Positions 16,176 to 25,097 are shown, numbered from the stretch's first letter. The stretch: DNA of 64,000 nt from Aquimarina algiphila (GCF_007489275.1 NZ_VLNR01000021.1:1-64000), one strand, 5' to 3'. Translations and numbers: made by a program. The notes: generated by a model from the letters alone, not told the origin.

Positions 16176-17207
16176 TTGAAAAAGACTTTTAGAATTAAAG
16201 AGATTTGGGTTCATGTTATCTCTTGGGTTTGTCTATTATCATTCCCTTTGGGAATTTCTCTTATTCAAGTTGGGACAATACGACCGGGTTTCTTTACACA
16301 GGTTTTCTTTAATCCAATTGTGTTTTATGCTAATTACTCTATACTAGCGCCAAAACTTCTTTTAAAAAAGAAAATTGTATTCTATATTATTAGTTCAATA
16401 GGATTTTTGCTCATATTTAATTTTATAGTTAGTAACTATATTCCTAAACATTTTCCTCTAGGTAGATTTGACAGTATTATTCAATATGGTAATGAATTTC
16501 CAAGAGCAGGACATTTAAAACACACCATACGAGGTGTTTTTTTCTTTGCTTTTTTTCTTTTGGGAGGAATCTTCTGTCTAATGAGGGACTTTTATAAAAG
16601 AGATAAAATGACCAAAGAAACCGAAGCGCATCGTGCAGAAACTGAGCTTCAGTTCTTAAAAGCACAATTAAATCCGCATTTTCTTTTTAATTCTTTAAAC
16701 AGTGTATATTCTTTAGTTCGTAATAAATCTAATGATGCCCCAGAAGCAGTATTAACGTTGTCAGAACTAATGCGATATATGCTCTATGAAGCCAATCAGG
16801 AGATTGTGCCTTTAATTAAAGAAATTGAGTATATTAAAAATTATGTTTCCCTGCAAAGATTACGTCTTTCGAATAGTGAAGATGTAAAATTGTCAATACG
16901 AGGAGAATATGAAAAGAAAAATATATATCCACTGTTATTGATATCCTTTATAGAAAATGCATTTAAATATGGTACTGATTTTAAAGGAGTAACTGATATA
17001 CTTATAAAAATAGAAGTGATAGAAAATAGACTCACGTTTAACGTAAGTAATATCATAGGAGTGTATAGAAAGAATATAGATAATTCTGGAGTTGGTTTAA
17101 CTAATATTAAAAATCGATTAGAACTTCTATATCCAGATTTACATACTCTTGATATTAGAGAAGAGAATAATCGTTACATAGTAGATTTAACCCTAATTCT
17201 TGAATGA
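16176..17207 (+). CDS. LytS-type sensor histidine kinase, 343 aa
   Basis: Membrane sensor kinase of the LytS/YehU group. Starts at TTG, with no in-frame ATG close by. Residues 10-150 hold four hydrophobic segments. The kinase part begins with the phosphoacceptor block QLNPHFLFNSLNSVYSLV (about residues 163-180) and includes an ISFIENAFKYG N box and the SGVGLTNIKNRL G box of the ATPase domain near the C-terminus. It is followed immediately by the LytTR response regulator, forming a two-component pair. It closes the cluster begun by the barrel, kelch and DUF4907 genes, which are its likely inputs or targets. Confidence 0.9.
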   Translation: MKKTFRIKEIWVHVISWVCLLSFPLGISLIQVGTIRPGFFTQVFFNPIVFYANYSILAPKLLLKKKIVFYIISSIGFLLIFNFIVSNYIPKHFPLGRFDSIIQYGNEFPRAGHLKHTIRGVFFFAFFLLGGIFCLMRDFYKRDKMTKETEAHRAETELQFLKAQLNPHFLFNSLNSVYSLVRNKSNDAPEAVLTLSELMRYMLYEANQEIVPLIKEIEYIKNYVSLQRLRLSNSEDVKLSIRGEYEKKNIYPLLLISFIENAFKYGTDFKGVTDILIKIEVIENRLTFNVSNIIGVYRKNIDNSGVGLTNIKNRLELLYPDLHTLDIREENNRYIVDLTLILE

Positions 17208-17208
17208 T

Positions 17209-17943
17209 ATGAGATGTATAATAATAGATGATGAACCATTGGCTTTGGGAATTATTAGATCGTATTGTGAGGATATTGGAACTTTGGAAATTGTAGGAGC
17301 ATTTACCAATGCATTAGAGGCTATTCCGTTTTTGAATGATACTCACGTGGATCTTGTCTTTCTGGACATAGAGATGCCTCAAATCAATGGAATTGATTTT
17401 ATCAAAACGTTAGACCATAAACCTCTCTTTATTTTTACTACAGCGTATTCTCAATATGCATTAGAAGGGTTTGAGATTAATGCAGTCGATTATCTGGTAA
17501 AGCCAATTTCTTTCCCAAGATTTGTAAAAGCAGTAAATAGGGCAAAAGAAATTTATGAACTCAAAAAAAGAAATAAAAAATCATTAAAGATTTCTATGTC
17601 TGATGCTAGTTCGACTGCCATGTCTCATATAGATCAGTTTGTTTTTGTAAAATGTGATTACGGTACAGTAAAGATCAAACTAAAAGGCATTAAATATATT
17701 CAAGGATTGAAGGATTATTTAAAGATTCATGTTTTAGAGGAAAAACCAATACTTACCCTAATGACGTTTAAAGATTTACAAACAAAATTACCAGATGATC
17801 AGTTTTTAAGAGTACATAGATCCTATGTTGTTAATATCAGAAGTATTGATGCAATTCAGCGAAGCAAAGTTATTATTGATAATGTAAGAATTCCTATTGG
17901 CGATAGTTATAAAACAGATTTTCTAAAAAGGATAGGAGTGTAG
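17209..17943 (+). CDS. LytTR-family response regulator, 244 aa
   Basis: Two-domain regulator: receiver domain (residues 1-118) with DDEP at the acidic pocket, phosphoacceptor D53 in FLDIEMP, and the conserved K in YLVKP; then a LytTR DNA-binding domain (about 145-240) with FVKCDYGTVKIKL, YIQGLKDYLKIH and FLRVHRSYVVN. I take the ATG at 17209, one base after the kinase stop codon. An in-frame TTG at 17200 would overlap the kinase gene. LytTR proteins bind direct repeats, so targets may lie in the divergent region around 13.7 kb. Confidence 0.92.
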   Translation: MRCIIIDDEPLALGIIRSYCEDIGTLEIVGAFTNALEAIPFLNDTHVDLVFLDIEMPQINGIDFIKTLDHKPLFIFTTAYSQYALEGFEINAVDYLVKPISFPRFVKAVNRAKEIYELKKRNKKSLKISMSDASSTAMSHIDQFVFVKCDYGTVKIKLKGIKYIQGLKDYLKIHVLEEKPILTLMTFKDLQTKLPDDQFLRVHRSYVVNIRSIDAIQRSKVIIDNVRIPIGDSYKTDFLKRIGV

Positions 17944-17977
17944 TTATAGGTAAATAGAGTGTGACTACTTTTGGTGT

Positions 17978-18859
17978 CTAAAGAACACGTTTTATTCCTT
18001 CAAAATCTTTTTTGTATTCAGTAGGAGTACATCCTTTATGTGCTTTAAAAACACGATTAAAATTAGAAACGTTATTAAAACCACAACCATAAGCAATTTC
18101 AGAAATAGAAACTTTTTTTTCAAGTAACCATTGTGAGGCAAATCCCACTCTAACATCATTTAGGTATTCAATAAATGTTTTACCTGTTCTTTTTTTGATA
18201 AACCGGCTAAAGGATACTTCAGTCATATTTAACATAGAAGCCATATCCTGAACCTTTATTTTGGTATGAAAATTTTCTTGCAAATAATTATATACGATTT
18301 TGATCTTATCACTATTATGAAATTCTTCTGTCGTAGGAGAGTAAATTGAAAGCTTTTGTTGCCCATTCGATATTGCCAGGAAATGTAAAATAGAAATAAA
18401 AGAGAGGAAATACTCTAACCCTTGAAGCGTGGAAAGATTTTTAATTTTAGGATATATCTCTTCAGCTGTAGATTTTGAAAAAAGGATACCATGCGATGAG
18501 CGTTCGAACATATCCTTAATGGGTTTCATTATTGATCTGCTTAAAAGTTGATCTTGAAGTAAATCATTGTGAAACTGAATGGTGATTTCATGAATATTCT
18601 TTTGAGTACAATTATGTAATGTCCAGCCATGAAAAAGGTTTGGCCCTACCAGAACCAATTCGATATTGTCGATCTCCATCATATGATCCCCTATAATACG
18701 ACGTACTCCTTTGCCATTATGTATAAAATTAAGCTCGAATTCTGGATGAAAATGTATAGGGAAATCAAAATCATCTTTTACCCTGTCAAAAACAAGAAAA
18801 CAGTCTTTAGAAGTTAAAGGAGTAATTTCTCTATGTATATTTTGCTCTAAAAGCTTCAT
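17978..18859 (-). CDS. AraC-family transcriptional regulator, 293 aa
   Basis: Residues 1-160 form a cupin-like sensing domain (PIHFHPEFELNFIHNGKGVRR, then LVGPNLFHGW). Residues 185-285 form the double helix-turn-helix AraC domain (VQDMASMLNMTEVSFSRFIKKRTG and ISEIAYGCGFNNVSNFNRVFK). It is divergent from the mannan-utilisation genes with 159 bases between starts, so it most likely senses a manno-oligosaccharide or mannose derivative and controls them. A perfect inverted repeat at 18941-19001 is a candidate operator. Confidence 0.9.
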   Translation of the reverse strand: MKLLEQNIHREITPLTSKDCFLVFDRVKDDFDFPIHFHPEFELNFIHNGKGVRRIIGDHMMEIDNIELVLVGPNLFHGWTLHNCTQKNIHEITIQFHNDLLQDQLLSRSIMKPIKDMFERSSHGILFSKSTAEEIYPKIKNLSTLQGLEYFLSFISILHFLAISNGQQKLSIYSPTTEEFHNSDKIKIVYNYLQENFHTKIKVQDMASMLNMTEVSFSRFIKKRTGKTFIEYLNDVRVGFASQWLLEKKVSISEIAYGCGFNNVSNFNRVFKAHKGCTPTEYKKDFEGIKRVL

Positions 18860-18918
18860 TTTTTAGAATTAGCTTACAAATTGACAAAATAGTGCTAAAT
18901 CTTCAATTAATACAACAC

Positions 18919-18926
18919 TACTTTTG
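18919..18926 (+). promoter_or_regulatory. Candidate promoter -7 box of mannan operon
   Basis: TACTTTTG matches the TAnnTTTG consensus. No convincing TTTG lies 19-21 bases upstream, as expected if an activator such as the divergent AraC protein is needed. The same TACTTTTG octamer recurs at 20309 before the mannanase gene. Confidence 0.4.
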
Positions 18927-18940
18927 TAAAAATATAAAAT

Positions 18941-19001
18941 TGATCGAACTATGTACCCTTAGCGCAAAATGTAACATTTGCCTGAAAATGATGTTCGATC
19001 A
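18941..19001. promoter_or_regulatory. Perfect inverted repeat, candidate AraC operator or leader hairpin
   Basis: TGATCGAAC (18941-18949) and GTTCGATCA (18993-19001) are perfect 9-base inverted repeats 43 bases apart, ending 17 bases before the epimerase start. A smaller near-palindrome (CAAAATGTAACATTTG, 18965-18980) lies between them. If transcription starts after the -7 box at 18919, the whole element is in the mRNA leader, so it could act as DNA operator or RNA structure. Confidence 0.5.
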
Positions 19002-19018
19002 GAGGTAAAGTTAAGCAA

Positions 19019-20197
19019 ATGGATATATTAGGAAATCTAAAAAAACATCTTACAACAGAATTAGAAAGTATACTTAACTATTGGAAAAATAATACAATAG
19101 ATAATAAGTATGGAGGTTTTATTGGTCATATAGATTATCCTGATATTAAGAAAACTAAAATGAATAAAGGGATTATTCTTAATTCTAGAATATTATGGAC
19201 ATTCTCGGCAGCTTCTAATTTCTATAAAGACAATAGATATGCTGATCTGTGTGAAAGAAGCTTTTCTTATCTCAAAGATTTTTTTAGAGATAATGAAGAA
19301 GGAGGAGTATTTTGGGAAGTTGATTATAAAGGCGTACCAATAAATAAACGAAAACAAATCTATGCACAGGCATTTACAATTTATGCACTTTCTGAATACT
19401 ATCTTTTTTCAAAAAATGAAGAAGCAAAATCTTGGGCTATAGAAATTTTTGAAACCATAGAAAATATAGCTTTAGATACTAAGTATGGTGGTTATATCGA
19501 AGCGTTTAATCAAAATTGGAATACCATAGAAGATATGCGTTTAAGCAAAAAAGATGATAATGCGGCCAAAACAATGAATACCCATCTTCATATTTTAGAA
19601 GCTTATACTACATTATATAAGATTTACCCCATCAAAAAAGTGCAAATGGCTTTGCAGAACTTATTGCAAATATTTACTGATAAATTACTTAGTCATGATG
19701 GACATTTTAATTTATTTTTTGATGAACACTGGAATTTAAAAAGTTCAATTTACTCTTATGGGCATGATATAGAAACCTCTTGGTTATTGGTTGAAGCAGC
19801 GAAAACATTGAATAATGAAGAATTACTTGAAAAAATAGAAAATATTGCTATTCTAGTTGTAAATACCTTTGTTAATGAAGCTATTGATGATAAAGATGGA
19901 GTGATGAACGAAATAGATATTACCACAGGAAATATAGATACAGACAGACATTGGTGGCCACAGGCAGAAGCTATTGTTGGATTATACAACGCATATAGAA
20001 TTACTAAAAAAGACAAGTATCTCGATATTGCATTTAAAATATGGAAATTTACCAATACATACATTATTGACCATAAGTATGGTGAATGGCATTGGTTGGT
20101 AGATAAAAATGGAAAATATAACCCCCAACATGAAAAAGTCGGAATGTGGAAATGCCCATATCATAATAGTAGAGCATGTATCCAAATTATAAAATAA
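19019..20197 (+). CDS. Cellobiose 2-epimerase-like (AGE family), 392 aa
   Basis: N-acylglucosamine 2-epimerase fold, (alpha/alpha)6 barrel. The cellobiose 2-epimerase features are visible: NTHLHILEAYTTLY (about residue 195), GHDIETSWLL (H near 249), RHWWPQAEAIVGLYNAYR (about 311) and a C-terminal PYHNSRA (H near 383), whose histidines are the catalytic and binding residues in this family. The length of about 390-410 aa fits. With a GH26 mannanase and a GH130 phosphorylase following, the likely reaction is conversion of beta-1,4-mannobiose to mannosyl-glucose in the cytoplasm. It has no signal peptide. Confidence 0.9.
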   Translation: MDILGNLKKHLTTELESILNYWKNNTIDNKYGGFIGHIDYPDIKKTKMNKGIILNSRILWTFSAASNFYKDNRYADLCERSFSYLKDFFRDNEEGGVFWEVDYKGVPINKRKQIYAQAFTIYALSEYYLFSKNEEAKSWAIEIFETIENIALDTKYGGYIEAFNQNWNTIEDMRLSKKDDNAAKTMNTHLHILEAYTTLYKIYPIKKVQMALQNLLQIFTDKLLSHDGHFNLFFDEHWNLKSSIYSYGHDIETSWLLVEAAKTLNNEELLEKIENIAILVVNTFVNEAIDDKDGVMNEIDITTGNIDTDRHWWPQAEAIVGLYNAYRITKKDKYLDIAFKIWKFTNTYIIDHKYGEWHWLVDKNGKYNPQHEKVGMWKCPYHNSRACIQIIK

Positions 20198-20308
20198 ATA
20201 AACCCGTGTTTTCTTTTCTAACTCAAAAATCAACCTAAATGGAGTTTATTTCGTTGAATCTGTATAGTAAATGATAAAATAGTATTACATCTGTATTTGT
20301 TCTGAAAT

Positions 20309-20316
20309 TACTTTTG
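20309..20316 (+). promoter_or_regulatory. Candidate -7 box upstream of mannanase
   Basis: TACTTTTG, identical to the box at 18919, lies 65 bases before the GH26 start in a 183-base gap. It suggests the mannanase-transporter-phosphorylase part may have its own promoter. No -33 box at the usual spacing was seen. Confidence 0.3.
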
Positions 20317-20380
20317 TGACATCGATTTTGATAAGAATATTTTATAGATTTTTAAATATTGTTGTCAATTATTCAAAATA

Positions 20381-21577
20381 ATGAATTTAATGATGTTAAA
20401 AAAAATTCTGACTTTGTGTTTAAGTAGTAATGGGTTTTTAGTAAATGTAGATTTTTCATTACTAAGAAATAATTTAGTTTTCATTTTTATCTATTCATTA
20501 TTTCTCATGTCTTGTAAGCCTACTTCTGATTTGATGAAAAAAGAAGCTTTTTTAGTAGATATTAAAGCCAAACAACAAACAAAATATTTATATCATAGAA
20601 TTAAAGAAATTTCTAAACTAGGATATGCTTTTGGTCATCAGGATGCAACTGCTTATGGTATAGGATGGAAAAATGACGGAACGATGTATAAAAGTGATGT
20701 TCAGGAGGTTTCTGGTCAGTATCCTGCAGTTTATGGTTTTGACATTGGTCATATAGAGTTAGATCATGAACATAATTTGGATACGGTTAATTTTAAATTA
20801 ATGAAAAAATTAATCAAAAAAGCACATAAGAGTGGAGGTATAGTCACCATAAGCTGGCATCCAGATAATCCTTTATCTAATAAGAGTAGTTGGGATACTA
20901 CATCTACAGTAAAGCAAATTCTTAGAGGAGGAATATTGCATGATAAATATAAAAATTGGTTAAAAAGAGTAGCTAATTTTATGAATGGACTTAAAAAATT
21001 TATTGGGCCGCAAGTTCCTATTGTTTTTCGACCTTTTCATGAAATGAACGGAGATTGGTTTTGGTGGGGTGCAGCAAGCTGTACAGAAGAAGAGTATAAA
21101 CGCCTATGGCGAGAGACTGTTTACATTCTTAAGGATGAATATAAAGTTCATAATTTATTGTATTTATACTCTCCAAACACATTGAACACCGAAAGTGAAT
21201 TCCTAAAATATTACCCAGGTGATGAATATGTAGATATGTTAGGAGTGGATATATATCAATATGGTACAGAAGCAGAGTATATGAATACGTTAAAAAGAGA
21301 TATTGCTGTATTGAAAAAGGTAGGTGCAGAAAAAGATAAACCATTTGCTCTTTCAGAAACAGGATTTAGTATGCTAAAAGGAGTACCGCAGTGGTGGACA
21401 AAGGTTTTGGATAAAAGTGTTTCGGATTCAGGAATTGCTTGGGCATTATTCTGGAGAAACGCATGGATGAATCATTTTTATGTACCTTATAAAGGACAGG
21501 AGACTAGTAAAGATTTTTTAAATTTTAAAAACTTACCGCACGTTCTTTTTTTGGATGAAATACAGAAAATAAAATAG
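20381..21577 (+). CDS. GH26 beta-mannanase, lipoprotein, 398 aa
   Basis: Glycoside hydrolase family 26 endo-beta-1,4-mannanase. The acid/base motif FRPFHEMNGDWFWWG places the catalytic glutamate at E221; the nucleophile motif ALSETGF places it at E326. GFDIGHIELD and SWHPDNPL are further family landmarks. The signal region is long: the hydrophobic core and lipobox FLMSC end at C45, about 20 residues later than usual, with no better in-frame start found nearby. The mature enzyme should be anchored to the outer or periplasmic leaflet and feed mannobiose to the symporter encoded 38 bases downstream. Confidence 0.92.
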   Translation: MNLMMLKKILTLCLSSNGFLVNVDFSLLRNNLVFIFIYSLFLMSCKPTSDLMKKEAFLVDIKAKQQTKYLYHRIKEISKLGYAFGHQDATAYGIGWKNDGTMYKSDVQEVSGQYPAVYGFDIGHIELDHEHNLDTVNFKLMKKLIKKAHKSGGIVTISWHPDNPLSNKSSWDTTSTVKQILRGGILHDKYKNWLKRVANFMNGLKKFIGPQVPIVFRPFHEMNGDWFWWGAASCTEEEYKRLWRETVYILKDEYKVHNLLYLYSPNTLNTESEFLKYYPGDEYVDMLGVDIYQYGTEAEYMNTLKRDIAVLKKVGAEKDKPFALSETGFSMLKGVPQWWTKVLDKSVSDSGIAWALFWRNAWMNHFYVPYKGQETSKDFLNFKNLPHVLFLDEIQKIK

Positions 21578-21615
21578 ATTAAATATCGAAAATAATATTC
21601 AATAAAAACTTAATA

Positions 21616-23010
21616 ATGCAGCAATTAAAACTCAAAGAAAAAGTGGGGTATGGGTTTGGCGATTTCGCCTCATCTATGTTTTGGAAACTCTTTTCAATGT
21701 ATTTGTTATTCTTCTACACCGATGTCTTTGGGATTTCTGCTGCAATGGTAGGGACTATGTTCTTGGTTACAAGAATATTTGATGGTGTAAATGATCCTAT
21801 AATGGGAATTATAGCAGATAGAACAAATACCAAATGGGGTAAATTTAGACCTTATCTCCTCTGGATGGCTATTCCGTTTGCAATAATAGGTATACTTACT
21901 TTTACAACTCCAGATCTTGAGACTCCTCAAAAATTGATATATGCTTATATCACATATACACTTATGATGATTGTGTATACAACTGTAAATGTACCTTATG
22001 CATCATTATTAGGAGTAATGACTTCTAATATTAAAGAAAGAACTTCATTAGCAACGTATAGATTTGTTTTTGCCTTTGCAGGAAGTATTTTGGTTCTTGC
22101 TTTTGCAGAGCCATTAGTAAGTATATTTAGTAAAACTGATTCAGGGATAGAAGATGCTGCAAAAGGATGGCAATATGCTGTAATTATATTCGGAATTATT
22201 GCTGCATTACTTTTTTATTTTACATTTTCCTTTACCAGGGAAAGAATTAGTCCTCCTAAAGGACAAAAAATATCCCTTACCTCAGACTTGAAGGATCTAG
22301 CCAAAAATAAACCTTGGTTTATTCTTTTGGGAGCGGGAGTATGTTCTTTGATTTTCAATTCACTTAGAGATGGTTCTACGATATATTATTTTAAATATTA
22401 TTTTGAAAATCAAGATGCTTTCCATCTTCCTGTTATAAATGTTGACATAACATATAGCACTTTGTATCTGGTACTTGGGCAAATAGCAAATATTATCGGT
22501 GTTGTATTGGCTAAGCCGGTTTCAAGCAGAATTGGTAAAAAAGATACATTTTTATTCGCTATGATTTTGGCTACAATACTAAGTTGTATTTTCTTTTGGT
22601 TTAAAGAAAGCAACATAGAACTCATATTTATTTTTCAGTTTTTGATTAGTATATGTGCAGGAATTATTTTTCCATTGTTGTGGTCTATGTATGCAGATAT
22701 AGCTGATTTTTCAGAATGGAAAACAGGAAGAAGGGCGACGGGATTAATTTTTTCATCTTCTTCGATGTCTCAAAAAATGGGATGGACTCTGGGAGGTGCT
22801 CTCACAGGTTGGATGTTGGCGTACTATGGATTCGAAGCTAATGCCGTTCAAACCGAAGATGCAAAAGTTGGAATTCGAATGATGCTTAGTTTTATTCCCG
22901 CAATTGGAGCAATTGGCTCTGCGATCTTCATCTATTTTTACAAGCTTGATGATCAATTTGTGCTACAGATTAATAAGGAATTAACAGAAAGAAGAGAAAA
23001 AGAACTTTAA
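21616..23010 (+). CDS. GPH-family sugar:cation symporter, 464 aa
   Basis: Major facilitator of the glycoside-pentoside-hexuronide (MelB-like) group. It has twelve predicted membrane helices. The family signature is at the N-terminus: GYGFGDFASSMFW, then RIFDGVNDPIMGIIADRT and WGKFRPYLLW (about residues 55-85). The second half repeats the pattern with LWSMYADIADFSEWKTGRR. Placed between mannanase and mannosyl-glucose phosphorylase, it most likely imports mannobiose or short manno-oligosaccharides across the inner membrane. The phosphorylase follows after 12 bases. Confidence 0.9.
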   Translation: MQQLKLKEKVGYGFGDFASSMFWKLFSMYLLFFYTDVFGISAAMVGTMFLVTRIFDGVNDPIMGIIADRTNTKWGKFRPYLLWMAIPFAIIGILTFTTPDLETPQKLIYAYITYTLMMIVYTTVNVPYASLLGVMTSNIKERTSLATYRFVFAFAGSILVLAFAEPLVSIFSKTDSGIEDAAKGWQYAVIIFGIIAALLFYFTFSFTRERISPPKGQKISLTSDLKDLAKNKPWFILLGAGVCSLIFNSLRDGSTIYYFKYYFENQDAFHLPVINVDITYSTLYLVLGQIANIIGVVLAKPVSSRIGKKDTFLFAMILATILSCIFFWFKESNIELIFIFQFLISICAGIIFPLLWSMYADIADFSEWKTGRRATGLIFSSSSMSQKMGWTLGGALTGWMLAYYGFEANAVQTEDAKVGIRMMLSFIPAIGAIGSAIFIYFYKLDDQFVLQINKELTERREKEL

Positions 23011-23022
23011 TATTAATATGAT

Positions 23023-24210
23023 ATGTCGAACGAAATACAGCTACCTCCAGTAAAAGGGTTTGAGGAATTATTTAAAGAACACGAAAATTTACTAAATACA
23101 AGGAATAATCCAATAACAGAAAATAACGGAATTTATCAGAGATATGAATACCCTATAATAACCGCTGATCATGTTCCGTTACATTGGAGATATGACTTAA
23201 ATATAAAAACTAACCCATGGAGACAAGAGCGTATTGGGGTTAATGCGACTTTTAATGCAGGTGCAATTAAATGGAATGATGGGTATGTTTTATGTGTAAG
23301 AGTAGAGGGGTATGATCGAAAATCCTTTTTTGCTATTGCAGAAAGCCCAAATGGAATCGATAATTTTCGATTTTGGGAAAAGCCCATTCATATGCCCGAA
23401 ACAGGAGATCCGGATACTAATGTGTATGATATGCGTTTAATACCTCATGAAGATGGATGGGTTTATGGGGTTTTTTGTACAGAACGAAAAGATCCTAAAG
23501 CTCCTTTGGGAGATGTTTCTAGTGCTATTGCAAATGCAGGAATTGCAAGAACTAAAGATTTATTGCATTGGGAACGACTCCCGGATTTAGTAACACCATC
23601 AAATCAACAACGAAATGTGGTGTTGCATCCCGAATTTGTAAACGGAAAATATTGCTTATATACAAGGCCACAGGATGGTTTTATTGAAACAGGATCTGGA
23701 GGAGGAATAGGAATAGGATATGCTGAATCAATGAGCAAAGCTATTATCAAAGAAGAGAAAGTCATTTTTAATAAAAAGTTTCATACCATATATGAGCTAA
23801 AAAATGGTTTAGGTCCAGCACCTTTAAAAACAAAAGAAGGTTGGTTGCATATGGCTCATGGAGTACGTAATACTGCTGCAGGTCTAAGATATGTGCTGTA
23901 TGTGTTTATGACCGAATTAGAAGATATTACAAAAATAAAATATCAGCCTGGAGGATATTTTATGGCACCTAATGATAAGGAGATTATTGGTGATGTAGGT
24001 AATGTATTATTTTCAAATGGTTGGATCAAAGATGAGGATGGAACAGTCTTTATTTACTATGCCTCTTCTGATGTTCGTATGCATGTAGCAGTCTCTTCTA
24101 TAGATAAATTGATTGATTATTGTAAAAATACTCCAGAAGATTCTTATAGTAGTATAGGATCAGTAAATTCTATTTTTAAACTTATAGAACAAAATCAACA
24201 TTATCGATAA
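23023..24210 (+). CDS. GH130 mannosylglucose phosphorylase, 395 aa
   Basis: Glycoside hydrolase family 130, subfamily 1 type (4-O-beta-D-mannosyl-D-glucose phosphorylase). Five-bladed propeller sequence with RIGVNATFNAGAIKW, then GDPDTNVYDMRLIPHEDGW (about residues 127-148), which holds the general-acid aspartate region, and VVLHPEFVNGKYCLYTRP and GLGPAPLKTKEGWL. It is cytoplasmic with no signal. It would split mannosyl-glucose with phosphate into mannose-1-phosphate and glucose, completing the epimerase-dependent mannan pathway described for Bacteroides fragilis. The 258-base gap after it shows no terminator. Confidence 0.92.
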   Translation: MSNEIQLPPVKGFEELFKEHENLLNTRNNPITENNGIYQRYEYPIITADHVPLHWRYDLNIKTNPWRQERIGVNATFNAGAIKWNDGYVLCVRVEGYDRKSFFAIAESPNGIDNFRFWEKPIHMPETGDPDTNVYDMRLIPHEDGWVYGVFCTERKDPKAPLGDVSSAIANAGIARTKDLLHWERLPDLVTPSNQQRNVVLHPEFVNGKYCLYTRPQDGFIETGSGGGIGIGYAESMSKAIIKEEKVIFNKKFHTIYELKNGLGPAPLKTKEGWLHMAHGVRNTAAGLRYVLYVFMTELEDITKIKYQPGGYFMAPNDKEIIGDVGNVLFSNGWIKDEDGTVFIYYASSDVRMHVAVSSIDKLIDYCKNTPEDSYSSIGSVNSIFKLIEQNQHYR

Positions 24211-24468
24211 AGAGATGATTTATACGTGAGTTTTGATTCCAGAGTTTAGCATAAAGGATACAATTACTATCTATTTGAAAAAACCGAATTGTGATTGTAA
24301 AAAGTAATAAATTTTGATAAGTTTAAAATTGATTATAGTAGTCTGAATTTAACCGAATTGATAGATTTGTAGATATTTGCAATTAAAAATTGAAGATTTT
24401 ATATATATTAGTCTCTATTTTTTAAAATTCAATAAAGTTTTTGAAATTTTATTTAAACTCAACGGCTA

Positions 24469-24723
24469 ATGAAGATTGATGAAAATTTAATAGTAGAGTA
24501 CGTGCGAGAAGCAATGAAAAAAGGCTATTTGAAAATTGTTGACCATCGTAAAAATATATTAGTCATTGATGATGGGGTCTTTAAATTAAATGGTTGGCAA
24601 CAGCCAAAAGAAAAAAATGCTCTCGAATATATTTTTTTAGAAGCTTTTAGATTAACCCGATATATTAAATTTAATACTTTAGAATTTGAAAGAAGAGGTT
24701 CTAAGTGGTCAAAGAAGAGCTAG
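24469..24723 (+). CDS. Hypothetical protein, 84 aa
   Basis: I do not recognise this small basic protein. It has no signal or membrane segment. The first 45 residues look like helix plus two strands (REAMKKGYLKIVDHRKNILVI), followed by a second helical segment. It stands alone between the mannan locus and the tRNA genes, with a very AT-rich 258-base region before it. It may be a real short gene given its coding-like composition, but nothing supports a function. Confidence 0.5.
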   Translation: MKIDENLIVEYVREAMKKGYLKIVDHRKNILVIDDGVFKLNGWQQPKEKNALEYIFLEAFRLTRYIKFNTLEFERRGSKWSKKS

Positions 24724-24794
24724 CTACTTATTCCTATTTCAAGATTTCTTACTACTCCGTTTTAGCTATTAATTATAGTTCATTTTTGAAATAG

Positions 24795-24878
24795 TGCCCA
24801 GAGCGGGAGTCGAACCCGCACGCCCTAATGGACACATGGCCCTCAACCATGCCTGTCTACCAATTCCAGCACCTGGGC
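24795..24878 (-). tRNA. tRNA-Leu (GAG)
   Basis: An 84-base class II tRNA. The acceptor stem GCCCAGG pairs with TCTGGGC, the T arm carries GGTTCGACTCC, and a long variable arm is present. The anticodon loop TTGAGGG between CATGG and CCATG gives anticodon GAG. CCA is not encoded. It lies downstream of a hairpin that ends the first tRNA-Lys transcript. Confidence 0.95.
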
Positions 24879-24910
24879 AATAAATTAACACTACAATATA
24901 ACATAAAACT

Positions 24911-24942
24911 AAAAAAGTATCGTAGAAACTACGATACTTTTT
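24911..24942 (-). terminator. Intrinsic terminator after tRNA-Lys
   Basis: AAAAGTATCGTAG and CTACGATACTTTT form a perfect stem around three bases, with T runs on the outside. On the minus strand, it directly follows the first tRNA-Lys gene and separates it from tRNA-Leu. Confidence 0.85.
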
Positions 24943-24944
24943 AG

Positions 24945-25017
24945 TGACCGGGCTGGGGCTCGAACCCAGGACCCTCTCCTTAAAAGGGAGATGCTCTACC
25001 AACTGAGCTACCAGGTC
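24945..25017 (-). tRNA. tRNA-Lys (TTT), copy 1
   Basis: A 73-base tRNA with anticodon loop CTTTTAA, giving anticodon TTT. The D arm GCTCAGTTGGTAGAGC and T arm CTGGGTTCGAGCCCCAG are normal. The acceptor stem GACCTGG against CCCGGTC leaves a T5-C68 mismatch. CCA is not encoded. It is identical to the copy at 25098-25170. Confidence 0.96.
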
Positions 25018-25097
25018 ATAGATAATTTATTTATCAAAATATTTTAAGAACTAAATAGATAATACTATATATAAAATAATTAGTATCTATTTCTTAG

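Noticed and set aside
18645-18651. Fifth GGTAGGG box on the minus strand inside the AraC gene
   Set aside because: It is inside a coding region and has no CGTT at 16 bases.
24769-25002. 77-codon ORF across tRNA genes
   Set aside because: It consists of tRNA-Leu and tRNA-Lys sequence read as protein.
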